Source: a virus. From it: a stretch of 28,777 nucleotides of DNA. Of the stretch, positions 6,865 to 14,170 are shown piece after piece. The position numbers and the translations under genes were made by a program. Positions within the stretch are counted from its first letter, which is position 1. Each line of letters opens with the position of its first letter. The notes beneath the pieces are model-generated. The model saw only the letters and a list, made by a program, of their open reading frames with translations. It had not been told where the DNA came from and made no database searches. Where the stretch lies: the IMG/VR virus record IMGVR_UViG_3300045975_000133, positions 1 through 28,777 of that record, one strand, 5' to 3'.

Positions 6865-7644
6865 ATGCTTCCACAATATTTCATTGGTGCCGGCGATATA
6901 AAGGTGGCGTTTCTGGATGCCAACGGCGATCCTACAACCTTTCGTGATGTGGGCGAGGTGCCGGTTTTTGAGTATTCACAGACAGCTGACTTTGTAGACA
7001 ATTTCAAGACCGGCAAAACTGGACCAAACTTGCAGGATCTCCACGTGTTGATCCGGCGCACCGGATCGCTAACGATGCAATTGAAGGAACGCACCGCGCA
7101 AAACCTGGCGTTGATCCTGCACGGCACCAGCTCGCAGGAGGCCGCGGGATCTATGTCCACGCCGGTGAATTTGCCCACCGGGATCGAACAAGGTGATGTG
7201 GTGTTAGTGCCGGGCAGTCATATGGGGATCACCGCGTTGGTGTTGAAAGATAGCGCCGGCACGCCGGTAACACTGACCGAAGGCACTAACTACACCTTTG
7301 ATGGTGACTCAAAGCTGATCACGTTTATGGTGGTGACCGGGTTGACGCAACCATTCAAAGTTTTCAGCTACAGTTACAAAGCGAGCGAGGGTGTGATCAT
7401 TGCCTCAGAGACGCCAGACAATTGTGCGGTGATCTTTGATGGGATCAACCTGGCAGTGCCCGATCAGAAAGTGTGGGCACGTTTCGACAATGTTTCGTTT
7501 TCACCCGCGGCCACGCATTCAATGAAAGCGGGCGGCGCCGGGGGCACGGCCAATGAGGTGGCCATGTATGAATTGACCGGCGTGGTCCAATTGAAACCAG
7601 GCAACGAACAGAGTGATGGCTACGGAGAGATGCGTACGTATTAA
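6865..7644 (+). CDS. Major tail tube protein
   Basis: The 259-residue product opens YFIGAGDIKVAFLDANGDPTTFRDVGEVPVFEYSQ, the strand pattern of siphovirus tail tube proteins. It continues with the loop TADFVDNFKTGKTGP and RRTGSLTMQLKERTAQNLALILHG. Residues about 107-175 (GDVVLVPGSHMGITALVLKD, GTNYTFDGDSKLITFM) look like an inserted Ig-like or strand-rich domain before the closing strands VWARFDNVSFSP and ELTGVVQLKPG. Tube proteins stack as hexamers around the tape measure. A good Shine-Dalgarno (AGGAGA, 6849-6854) lies upstream of ATG 6865. The gene stands between the terminator and the G/GT chaperones as in lambda. Confidence 0.85.
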   Translation: MLPQYFIGAGDIKVAFLDANGDPTTFRDVGEVPVFEYSQTADFVDNFKTGKTGPNLQDLHVLIRRTGSLTMQLKERTAQNLALILHGTSSQEAAGSMSTPVNLPTGIEQGDVVLVPGSHMGITALVLKDSAGTPVTLTEGTNYTFDGDSKLITFMVVTGLTQPFKVFSYSYKASEGVIIASETPDNCAVIFDGINLAVPDQKVWARFDNVSFSPAATHSMKAGGAGGTANEVAMYELTGVVQLKPGNEQSDGYGEMRTY

Positions 7645-7794
7645 CCGAAGATCTTAATTTTCCTTCCACCCTACACCCTACCACCGGCGCGCCAGCGCTG
7701 ACGAAAATTGAAACCACCACTGCCGAGCTGGACCAGGCGATCACCAACCAGGTGATCGCCAGGTGCCGGTTTATGGACCAAAGGAAAAGATCCA
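7645..7794 (+). other. 150-bp intergenic gap between tube and chaperone genes, with a perfect hairpin
   Basis: No credible gene is present. One frame is open across the whole gap and would end TNQVIARCRFMDQRKRSNE at 7802, but it has no ATG or GTG start with a ribosome site. A perfect 9-bp inverted repeat, GGCGATCAC (7736-7744) and GTGATCGCC (7752-7760), has a 7-base loop. It is not followed by a T-run, so it is not a standard terminator. It might be an RNA processing or attenuation element that lowers chaperone expression relative to tube protein. Confidence 0.5.
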
Positions 7795-8151
7795 ATGAGT
7801 AAAAAGATAGATCTCAAGCGATTGCAAAGCGGCAACAAACACACGGTGCGCGTGCAATTGGAATTTGAGGAAAACGGCCACAAGGAAACAGAAACCATGC
7901 GCGTGGTCTATCGCGGGATCACCATGATCGAAGCTGACGAATTAGAAAAGCGCATGACCGAAGGGATCAAAGAGGGCAACCACCGCGAGGTGTTGATCGC
8001 CTGGTTGGCTGAATCGGTGATCGAGTTGCCGGATCTGGTCGATGGCGATCAACCGGTGAAACCAAGCGTGGAATTTTTTGGATCGTTGGATACAAAGTTT
8101 TTGAGTCAGATCCACAAAACGATCGTGGATGATCGCGTGGGAAACGATTAA
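7795..8151 (+). CDS. Tail assembly chaperone, lambda G-like
   Basis: This 118-residue, charged protein (KKIDLKRLQSGNKHTVRVQLEF, RVVYRGITMIEADELEKRM) lies between the tube and the tape measure, the invariant place of the G-type chaperone that coats the tape measure during tail assembly. The zero-frame stop is preceded by GGGAAAC in correct slippery phase, and the -1 frame is open downstream for 68 codons, giving the GT-type product. Sequence similarity to lambda gpG itself is not obvious, so the call rests on position, length and the frameshift. AAAGGAAAAG 5-15 bases upstream serves as a ribosome site. Confidence 0.82.
   Translation: MSKKIDLKRLQSGNKHTVRVQLEFEENGHKETETMRVVYRGITMIEADELEKRMTEGIKEGNHREVLIAWLAESVIELPDLVDGDQPVKPSVEFFGSLDTKFLSQIHKTIVDDRVGND
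8139..8145 (+). other. Programmed -1 frameshift site GGGAAAC (G to GT)
   Basis: The zero-frame codons are GTG GGA AAC GAT TAA, so the heptamer G GGA AAC fits the X XXY YYZ rule (lambda uses GGGAAAG). After slipping, the next codon is CGA at 8145 and the reading frame stays open to 8351. Position and geometry match the conserved tail-chaperone frameshift of long-tailed phages. Confidence 0.85.
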
Positions 8152-8351
8152 ACCTGGACGCGCTGATCAAGTGGTATCGCACGGCCGGCCAACCAGTGCG
8201 CCAGGGTTTACCGTTCGAGGGCCAGGAGCTGATCGATCTCGCATTTGCGTTACATATGATGCCCGATCAGATTTTGCAAAGTGACACCACCTGGATCCAC
8301 AAAATGTTGGCCGCATATGCCGCGCGCGTGATGGCACACCGGCAAGACTAA
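8145..8351 (+). CDS. T domain of the GT frameshift tail chaperone
   Basis: This segment is read only after the -1 slip and gives 68 residues starting RLNLDALIKWYRTAGQPVRQGLPFEG. The segments LIDLAFALHMMPDQIL and IHKMLAAYAARVMAHRQ are helical, as expected for a T domain. The full G-T product would be about 185 residues (7795-8144 joined to 8145-8351). In lambda the GT form is made at a few percent of G and bridges the tape measure to tube subunits. The segment has no start codon with a ribosome site of its own, and the tape-measure gene starts six bases after its stop, both of which support the frameshift reading. Confidence 0.8.
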   Translation, partial: RLNLDALIKWYRTAGQPVRQGLPFEGQELIDLAFALHMMPDQILQSDTTWIHKMLAAYAARVMAHRQD

Positions 8352-8357
8352 AAAGCA

Positions 8358-11228
8358 ATGGCACGCCAGATCGAAGCATACCGACTCCGCACAGAATTGG
8401 CCGTGGATTCAAGCAAGGGATCCGCGGCCATGCGTGCGTTTCAAAAAGACGTTGACAACGTTGGCGCCAGCTTTAAAAAACTTGGACCACAGATCGACGC
8501 CTCATTAAAAGGCAAAGAAGCCGGAATGAAGTTTGGATCAAACTTTTCGGCCAGTGCCACCAGTGTGATCACGGCTTCTTTCGATTCATTGGGGCAAACG
8601 TTGGGATCGATTATCGGCACCGCAGTGGCGCCAGGGATTGGCACCGCGGTGGGCAGCATGATCGGCAGTGCGGTGGACACGGCCGTTAGCAAAGTAAGCG
8701 GTGTGATCGTGCCGATCATTAAGCAAGGGATCGATCTCAATAAAGAAGTGCGCAAAACGATCATCGAATTCAAAACCTTCACCGGCAGTGAACAGCAAGC
8801 GATCAAATACCTCGAGGATCTGAAAAAACTTTCCATTGATGCGGGGCAAGATTTTGGTTGGGTGTTGGACACCTCGGAAAAGGTCCAGGACCTAACCGGC
8901 AACCTCGAGCTGACCAATAAGATTTTGCGCGCGGCCACGGAGCAAGCGGCCGATTTTGGCGGCGAGGCAGAGACGATCACCAAAGTGGCCGAAGCGCTAG
9001 GGCTAATGGCTGAAAAGGGCGAGATCGCCAGCACTGAATTGCGCAAGCTTTTTAAGTTGGGGATCGATGCACGCCGGCTATTGAGCCAGGCCACCGGGCT
9101 GAGTGAAAAGCGGATCGAGGAGTTACAGAAGGCCGGCCGGTTGCGTGGTGATGTGGCCGCGCGCCTGATCTCTGAAGGCATCCTGAGAGAAAAGGGCGGT
9201 TTCGCCAAACAGCTGACGGATGCGGAGCGCCAGGCCGAACGCGGTCAGACATTGATTCAAATGCGATCAATGGAGGCCACGCAAACGGTAAGCAAAACGA
9301 TCAACGAAATGTGGGGCGAGTTCAACCGGGTGATGGCCAGCGAGGGCGCCAAAGGGTTTACCGAGTTTGTGGACCAGACTGCCAAAAAATTGATCGATCT
9401 CACCAAGACCGGGATCCAGGCCGGGATCAATGTTAGCAGTGGGTTTGCGGAGGGGTTGAGTAGCAATCCGGTTTTAAAAACCGTTGGCGAATCGATCAGC
9501 GATCTAAGCGATTACGTGGTGACCGGTTTTAAAAACTGGTGGGATGCGAAATCACCGTCTGAAGTAGCGAAGCTAGAGATCGGGGTGCCGATCGGCCAGG
9601 GCATAGGGTTGGGGATCCCGTTGGGGGTTGAGTCAGTGATGCCGGCGATCCACGGCCAGGTGTTTGGCATGATCAAAGGTGGGTTGCTTGGCGGCATTGG
9701 ACCAGGGATGGCACGCGGCCAGCTCGAGTCATTGATGGGCATGCCGCAGGTCCAGGCGCTACTGGAAACGATCAGGATCCATGAGGGTGGCCGGCCAGGC
9801 CGGATCGTTGGCACCAACAAAGACGTGGCCGATCTTTCCATGCACCCGTTTGCCACGCCGGCGCACGCGGCCGCGTTGGGGATCAAACCCTATCGTTACT
9901 TCGACAAGCAAAAAAATAAATGGCGCTCGAGCACAGCGAGCGGCAATTATCAGATCACCAAAAGCACCTGGGATGAATTCGCGCCAATGTTGGGGTTGAC
10001 TGACTTTAGCGTGCAGTCTCAACAAATGGTGGCGCTGGCGCTGATGATCCAATCCGGTGGGTTGCCGGCCATGTTAAGCGGCAACCTGGGGGGCATGATC
10101 GGCGCCGCGCGTAAACGTTGGACCAGCGTACCAGGATCCACGATCGGTGGTGGTGGACAAACGGCGCTTGGCGTCTGGTCCAATACATTCAAACAGCAGC
10201 TGGCCGCGATCAGCGGTGGCGCTCACCTACCGGGCGCCGGCGCGTGGAGTGCCGGCACTGACATACCAGACACGATCGGCGGGGCACGTTCAATTTTCGG
10301 CAAAGGCGCGGTGCCGGTGGTGGTGGTTGGCTCATATGGTGGCGCCGGCACCGGTGGCGGTTGGGATCAGGGTGAGGCGCAGGAACAGATCGTGGATCTA
10401 GGCGCGGCGATCGCGGAAACAACCTATGCCACAAAGGATCTGATCGAGGTGGACCACAAGCGCCAGGAGCAATTGGTAAAGATGGGGCGAATCGTGCCGC
10501 GCGCGGTGCAGGGGTTGTCTCGAGCTGAAGCGGTGCACGCGCAAACGGCGATCCAGCTGACCGACAATTATCAGGAGGCCGCGCGCAAACAATTGGTGGT
10601 GGGTGTCAGTTTCATTTCAAAGATGGCCGGCGCGATCGGCCAGATCGCCGGCATGGCGCCAACGCAACAGGTGGGAAAAAAGCGCGGGTTGTTTTCCAAG
10701 ATCCTGGGGGTGGCCGCACCGTTTCTTAATTTCATTCCGGTGGTTGGTCCAATCCTTTCCGCGGCCGCGGGGATCGCCAGCTCCGCGATCGCCGGCGACT
10801 ACGCCGGCGCAATCACCGGCGCCGCGGGTGGTTTCGCCAGTGGTGGGGTTTTCCGGCGCGGGGCACCGATCAGTAATTCCCTACCAGCGAACCGCGGGGT
10901 TGATCCGATCAGTTTGTTGCCGGGCACGTTGCCGTTTCCGCGCGCGCGTGGTGGTCCAGTGTATGCCGGTGGCCGTTATGTGGTGGGTGAGGATGGTTGG
11001 GAGATCTTCACGCCAACGCGCAACGGTTACATAACACCGCACGCGCAAAGCGCCGGCGAAATGGGATCGATTGCCCTGGCCGCGGCCGAGCTCCGCGCGG
11101 CCGTGCAACACCTCAACGCGATGCCGGCCAACCAGGTGGTGATGCGAGGCGCGCGCGGGTTGGTGCGGGCTATGGACCATGACGCGGGTTTGATCCGGTT
11201 GGTGTCGCAACGCCAGCGCCTGGCATAA
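8358..11228 (+). CDS. Tape measure protein with embedded GH104 (lambda R-like) muralytic domain
   Basis: At 956 residues this sets tail length (lambda gpH is 853). Residues 1-60 are charged helix. About 68-126 is a Gly/Ala/Ile-rich membrane-active stretch. About 130-345 is the tape-measure core (FKTFTGSEQQAIKYLEDLKKL, ELRKLFKLGIDARRLLSQATGLSEKRIEELQ). Around 390-425 is the SPSEVAKLEIGVPIGQGIGLGI repeat typical of tape measures. Residues about 470-595 form a lysozyme-like domain: IRIHEGG with Glu476 as candidate acid, HPF, STASGNYQITKSTWDEF, LGLTDFSVQSQQMVALALMI and WTSVPGS, the layout of lambda R transglycosylases (GH104). The C-terminus has a second hydrophobic stretch and GGPVYAGGRYVVGEDGWEIF. 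The domain would open the peptidoglycan during DNA entry. No strong Shine-Dalgarno is seen. Confidence 0.9.
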   Translation: MARQIEAYRLRTELAVDSSKGSAAMRAFQKDVDNVGASFKKLGPQIDASLKGKEAGMKFGSNFSASATSVITASFDSLGQTLGSIIGTAVAPGIGTAVGSMIGSAVDTAVSKVSGVIVPIIKQGIDLNKEVRKTIIEFKTFTGSEQQAIKYLEDLKKLSIDAGQDFGWVLDTSEKVQDLTGNLELTNKILRAATEQAADFGGEAETITKVAEALGLMAEKGEIASTELRKLFKLGIDARRLLSQATGLSEKRIEELQKAGRLRGDVAARLISEGILREKGGFAKQLTDAERQAERGQTLIQMRSMEATQTVSKTINEMWGEFNRVMASEGAKGFTEFVDQTAKKLIDLTKTGIQAGINVSSGFAEGLSSNPVLKTVGESISDLSDYVVTGFKNWWDAKSPSEVAKLEIGVPIGQGIGLGIPLGVESVMPAIHGQVFGMIKGGLLGGIGPGMARGQLESLMGMPQVQALLETIRIHEGGRPGRIVGTNKDVADLSMHPFATPAHAAALGIKPYRYFDKQKNKWRSSTASGNYQITKSTWDEFAPMLGLTDFSVQSQQMVALALMIQSGGLPAMLSGNLGGMIGAARKRWTSVPGSTIGGGGQTALGVWSNTFKQQLAAISGGAHLPGAGAWSAGTDIPDTIGGARSIFGKGAVPVVVVGSYGGAGTGGGWDQGEAQEQIVDLGAAIAETTYATKDLIEVDHKRQEQLVKMGRIVPRAVQGLSRAEAVHAQTAIQLTDNYQEAARKQLVVGVSFISKMAGAIGQIAGMAPTQQVGKKRGLFSKILGVAAPFLNFIPVVGPILSAAAGIASSAIAGDYAGAITGAAGGFASGGVFRRGAPISNSLPANRGVDPISLLPGTLPFPRARGGPVYAGGRYVVGEDGWEIFTPTRNGYITPHAQSAGEMGSIALAAAELRAAVQHLNAMPANQVVMRGARGLVRAMDHDAGLIRLVSQRQRLA

Positions 11229-11234
11229 ACAGTT

Positions 11235-11684
11235 ATGACGATCGCCACGCTCAACACTGAAGGATTTTTGTTCACCGAGATCGCCGGCGATTGGTCTGTA
11301 TTGAAAGCTGATTTTGGCGCCGGCTACCAGGCCGCGGCACTGGTGGGTGCACCAGCGGGCACCCGATCGTGGTCCATGCGCATTGATGCGTTGCCGGATA
11401 CTTATCCAATTCCGTTGGTGGAAACAAAAACGCGCGCGGCGTATCTCTGGCAATTTTTTCGCGCGCGCAAACAGGCAGACGATGAAGTTTTTTGGATCGA
11501 GGTGGAGGATCCAGAAACGGGCACGCGCCAAAACTACCTGGCCAGCTTCACCGATCACCGGCTTAGTTATGAAGTGTTTTGTGCAAAGGTTTACGGCACC
11601 GGGTTGCAGCTGAGAGAGCGGCGCCAGATCGGCACCGTTTCACCTACACCGATCGAATTGAGGAGGAGCAATGGCAACGTATAA
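11235..11684 (+). CDS. Minor tail protein with the LWQFFR/FWIEVEDPETGT domain
   Basis: The 149-residue product contains FLFTEIAGDWSVLKADFGAGYQ, SWSMRIDALPD, TRAAYLWQFFRARK, FWIEVEDPETGTRQNYLASF, LSYEVFCAKVYGTGLQLRERR. The same domain closes the repeat fibre encoded at 18289-19827 (its residues about 343-505), with 35 identical bases shared between 11490-11524 and 19651-19685. Placement directly after the tape measure suggests a lambda M/L-like distal tail or tip component. The last residues overlap the start of the next gene by 14 bases. The exact family is not certain; a structural tail-tip role is likely. Confidence 0.65.
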   Translation: MTIATLNTEGFLFTEIAGDWSVLKADFGAGYQAAALVGAPAGTRSWSMRIDALPDTYPIPLVETKTRAAYLWQFFRARKQADDEVFWIEVEDPETGTRQNYLASFTDHRLSYEVFCAKVYGTGLQLRERRQIGTVSPTPIELRRSNGNV

Positions 11685-12084
11685 CAAGTTCAATAGTTTT
11701 GTGGAGGCGATCGCGGAAAAGATCCACAACCTGGGTGCTGATGTGTTGACGGTGTTTTTGACCACCAACGCCAACACGCCGGTGGCCGGCAACACTCAAC
11801 TATCAAACATCACCCAGATCTCCTATACAAATTTAAGCACGCGCGTGATCGCTACCAGCTCGAGCGCACAAACTGGCGGCACCTACAAATTGATCCTCAC
11901 CGATCTGGTACTTACCGCCAGCGGTGCCGTGGCCACGTTTCGCATGGTAGGGATCTACAACGAAACGGCCACCAACGATGAACTGGTGTGCTGGTTTGAC
12001 TATGGATCTGATGTGACGTTAGCGAACGGTGAAACCTTTACGATCGATTTTGATGGCACCAACGGGTTGCTACAGATCGCGTAA
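11671..12084 (+). CDS. Conserved phage structural protein (MATYNKFNSF family)
   Basis: ATG 11671 has an excellent Shine-Dalgarno (GAGGAGGAGC) inside the end of the preceding gene. The 137 residues form an all-beta protein with helical start: NKFNSFVEAIAEKIHNLG, VLTVFLTTNANTP, LSNITQISYTN, LTASGAVATFRMVGIYNETATNDELVCWFDYGSDVTLANGETFTIDFD. This pattern, with the W-DYGS-LA-GE-F-FD ending, is a widespread phage protein of undetermined role, usually in head or tail structural operons. It is probably a virion component with decoration or adsorption function. It is well expressed judged from the ribosome site. Confidence 0.7.
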   Translation: MATYNKFNSFVEAIAEKIHNLGADVLTVFLTTNANTPVAGNTQLSNITQISYTNLSTRVIATSSSAQTGGTYKLILTDLVLTASGAVATFRMVGIYNETATNDELVCWFDYGSDVTLANGETFTIDFDGTNGLLQIA

Positions 12085-12087
12085 CAG

Positions 12088-12100
12088 TGTCAACGGTTGA
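12088..12100. promoter_or_regulatory. Palindromic motif TGTCAACGGTTGA, copy 2
   Basis: The core TCAAC-G-GTTGA is a perfect 5-bp dyad around one base. It begins four bases after the stop at 12084, within a 153-bp gap before the gene at 12238. It is identical over 13 bases to the copy at 26430-26442 in the control region, and 15 of 16 bases match 890-905. It could be an operator or a late promoter element. Confidence 0.3.
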
Positions 12101-12237
12101 TAGGAATTGATAGCAGTTGGAGGTTTTACGGTTTGCCGGCGCGCATTTGCCCTGTAACGCACCGGGCACCCGATCGCACACAACCGCACAGCTCGAGGCC
12201 GAAACGCCAGCGAGAGATAGGAAGGAATGAAAAACCA

Positions 12238-12735
12238 ATGAGAGATTACGAGGAGATCATGACGGAACGGCAAACGGCCGCGGAAAGTTACGCGGCGTTG
12301 GCTCAAGACGGTAACAGCTCACAAAAGGATCTGGCGGCCGCGGCGCAAAAGGTCAAAGAGCTTGGCGCGGAGCTGGCCGCGGCGATCAGTGAAGGCGCGG
12401 AGGTTTGCCAACAGTGCCAGGCGCCACCGTTGGGGATGGTGAAAACGCCGGCTTATGAAAACGCCGGCGTGGAGGTGCCGGCCGTTTTCGAGGTGGGTTG
12501 TATCCACTGCCCACCTTACCTGGTGCCGGATGAATTACGCGGCGCCGAAATTGTGATCGATGGCGTCAAACAAAAAGTGGCGCGGCGATCTTATTCCGCG
12601 CGCGCCAACACGCCGGCTGATGCGGTGGCCAGGTGGAACGCCGGGCAGTTTGTGCAAGACACGCTGATCGATCGGATCCCTGGTCTGGTGGTGCAAGCGG
12701 CGCCGGCACCAGCTGACGAACCGGCCAGCGAATAA
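12238..12735 (+). CDS. Zinc-ribbon protein with Lar-like C-x2-C ... AxxxWN pattern
   Basis: The ATG at 12238 is chosen because GGAAGG stands 12 bases upstream; an in-frame start at 12097 would add unsupported sequence. The 165 residues begin with a helical, Ala/Glu-rich segment (1-54, likely coiled coil). A four-cysteine zinc site follows: C57-x2-C60 and C88-x2-C91. The segment ADAVARWN (127-134) closes the domain as in Lar-type restriction-alleviation and related small phage zinc ribbons. Lar proteins modulate host type I restriction, but the helical leader and the tail-operon position are atypical, so this role is a hypothesis. The C-terminus is Ala/Pro-rich. Confidence 0.55.
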   Translation: MRDYEEIMTERQTAAESYAALAQDGNSSQKDLAAAAQKVKELGAELAAAISEGAEVCQQCQAPPLGMVKTPAYENAGVEVPAVFEVGCIHCPPYLVPDELRGAEIVIDGVKQKVARRSYSARANTPADAVARWNAGQFVQDTLIDRIPGLVVQAAPAPADEPASE

Positions 12736-12738
12736 AAG

Positions 12739-12756
12739 AAAACTCAGCTGAGTTTT
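12739..12756. repeat. Perfect 18-bp palindrome AAAACTCAGCTGAGTTTT
   Basis: The palindrome lies two bases after the stop of the zinc-ribbon gene and directly before the Shine-Dalgarno (GGAGGG) of the next gene. As RNA it can form a 7-bp stem with an AGCT loop ending in four U, a weak terminator or attenuator shape; as DNA it could bind a dimeric protein. Its location suggests expression control of the gene at 12770. Confidence 0.55.
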
Positions 12757-12769
12757 GGAGGGTTAAAAA

Positions 12770-13219
12770 ATGTCACGTTATAGCGCCAACGGCACGGCCG
12801 CGGCCGCGGCCAACAAAACACAAGTGGAGTTGCGAGGCACCACCGGGGTGCGCGCGCGGATCTATCACCTCTGGCTATCTTCGCCAAGTTCACCGGATGA
12901 TAACGTGGCCGAGCTGGTGCTACGCCGCACCACCACGGCCGGATCGGGTGGCTCAACCTTTACGCCGGCAGCGGTGGATCCGGCAGATCCACGCGCGGCG
13001 CTTTGCACGTTTCGCATGGCGCACACCAGCGAACCAACCTACACCAGCGGATCTGATCAGCTGGCGTTTGCGTTCAATCAAAGATCTTCACCGCAGTGGA
13101 TGGCTTACCCGGACGGTGAGATCTATTTACCGGCCGCGGATAACGGCGCCGGGTTGTTATGTGCCGCGGTGGCACCGAGCGGTTTCAACACGCGCGCACA
13201 AATGTTCTGGCAAGAGTGA
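12770..13219 (+). CDS. Small all-beta phage structural protein, function unknown
   Basis: ATG 12770 follows GGAGGG by seven bases, a strong start. The 149-residue product opens SRYSANGTAAAAANKTQVELRGTTGVRARIYHLWLSS and continues with strands VAELVLRRTTTAGSGG and LCTFRMAHTSEPTYTSGSDQLAFAFNQRSS, with PDGEIYLPAADNGAGLLCAAVAPSG near the end. The pattern suits a virion surface or adaptor protein with a jelly-roll-like fold and resembles other phage proteins in tail clusters whose role is undetermined. Its stop overlaps the GTG start of the following zinc protein, so the two are coupled. Confidence 0.65.
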   Translation: MSRYSANGTAAAAANKTQVELRGTTGVRARIYHLWLSSPSSPDDNVAELVLRRTTTAGSGGSTFTPAAVDPADPRAALCTFRMAHTSEPTYTSGSDQLAFAFNQRSSPQWMAYPDGEIYLPAADNGAGLLCAAVAPSGFNTRAQMFWQE

Positions 13220-13515
13220 TCGCCACGTTGGACCAACCACCATTAACAGATCACGGTGGGTTGTATTTGCCTGGCGCGCCTCGAGCTGATCGGCGCGCCG
13301 GTGGGGTGATCCTGGTCGATGGGGTGTGCGTGGCTGACACGATCAAATGCGTTCACTGTGGGCGGCACTGGATCGCGATCAAAGGTAGCGGCCGGGTGCG
13401 TGGTTGGTGTTTCAAATGCAATGGTCCGTTTTGTGGTCCAACCTGCACCGCGTGTTATCCGATCGAGCAACGGTTAGACGATTTTGAAAAAGGGATCTTG
13501 CCCGAGCTGAAGTAA
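13216..13515 (+). CDS. Cys-rich zinc-binding phage protein (99 aa)
   Basis: GTG 13216 overlaps the preceding stop (GTGA) and fixes the start; an in-frame ATG at 13159 lies inside the upstream gene. The C-terminal half has eight cysteines: C38, C45-x2-C48 (CVHCGRHW), C65-x2-C68, C73, C77-x2-C80 (GWCFKCNGPFCGPTCTACYP), enough for two zinc sites, followed by an acidic helix (EQRLDDFEKG). The CVHC...GWCFKCNGP...C pattern recurs in small proteins of tailed-phage structural operons and is of unknown function. It may be a zinc-stabilised connector or chaperone. Confidence 0.65.
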   Translation: MIATLDQPPLTDHGGLYLPGAPRADRRAGGVILVDGVCVADTIKCVHCGRHWIAIKGSGRVRGWCFKCNGPFCGPTCTACYPIEQRLDDFEKGILPELK

Positions 13516-13519
13516 AAAA

Positions 13520-14167
13520 ATGTTTGAGATCAAAACAGTGAAAGCGATCAGACCAGGGCGCGCCGGATTTTTTGCGATCCCTGGCGAGGCACCGGAAGGA
13601 CCACCGGCATTCACGGAGGCGCCGATCATTGACAATTTCAACCGCGCGAATGAAGGACCACCACCCTCGAGCAATTGGACCACCGGCATTGATGGCGGCA
13701 CGGTTGGGTTTTCCGTCAACAGCAACCAGGCGGCGCCGGCCGGTGATGGCGCTTCGATGTATTGGAACGCCGCGGATTTTGGTCCAGATCTGGACATCTA
13801 CGCCACGCGATCAAATTCTACCGCACCGATCAGGCTTTACTGGCGCATGGTTTCGGTTGGCAGTGGCGCGGTTGATGGCTATGCAATCCTGGCTTACACG
13901 GACGGAAATATCTACGTTTATAAAATGACAAATTGGGCCTACACGCAGTTGGGCGCCACGATCGCGCAAACGATGGCCAACGGCGCGAGTCTTGGCGTGC
14001 GCATGATCGGATCCACCATTGATGTGTATTACAAAGCGCCGGCCGGTAGTTGGACCTTGATCGGCACGCGCAGTGATTCAACCTACAGCGCCGCGGGAAA
14101 GGTGGGCGTGCAATTCTTTGACAGCACCTCGCACCGGCTTGACGATTTTGGCGCCGGCACGCTTTAA
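13520..14167 (+). CDS. Concanavalin/LamG-like jelly-roll structural protein
   Basis: This protein has 215 residues. After a short N-terminal segment (IRPGRAGFFAIPGEAP) the body from about residue 37 reads IDNFNRANEGPPPSSNWTTG, GTVGFSVNSNQ, ASMYWNAADFGPD, RLYWRMVSVGSGAVDGYAILAYTDGNIYVYK, ASLGVRMIGSTIDVYYKAPAGSWTLIGTRSD, AAGKVGVQFFDSTSHRLDDFGAGTL. The D-FNRA-G-W opening and D-F-A ending are typical of single-domain ConA-like lectin/glucanase folds (LamG, DUF1080-like). In a tail-tip cluster this suggests binding of host surface glycan. No catalytic acid pair is evident. There is no clear Shine-Dalgarno before ATG 13520. Confidence 0.6.
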   Translation: MFEIKTVKAIRPGRAGFFAIPGEAPEGPPAFTEAPIIDNFNRANEGPPPSSNWTTGIDGGTVGFSVNSNQAAPAGDGASMYWNAADFGPDLDIYATRSNSTAPIRLYWRMVSVGSGAVDGYAILAYTDGNIYVYKMTNWAYTQLGATIAQTMANGASLGVRMIGSTIDVYYKAPAGSWTLIGTRSDSTYSAAGKVGVQFFDSTSHRLDDFGAGTL

Positions 14168-14170
14168 GCA

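Noticed and set aside
7644-7802. Start-less open frame filling the tube-chaperone gap
   Set aside because: It has no usable start codon with a ribosome site, and no slippery sequence at the end of the tube gene would lead into it.
8441-9208. 255-codon minus-strand open frame inside the tape measure gene
   Set aside because: It overlaps a convincingly assigned gene, is Ser/Ile-rich without domain features, and reflects third-position bias of the real frame.
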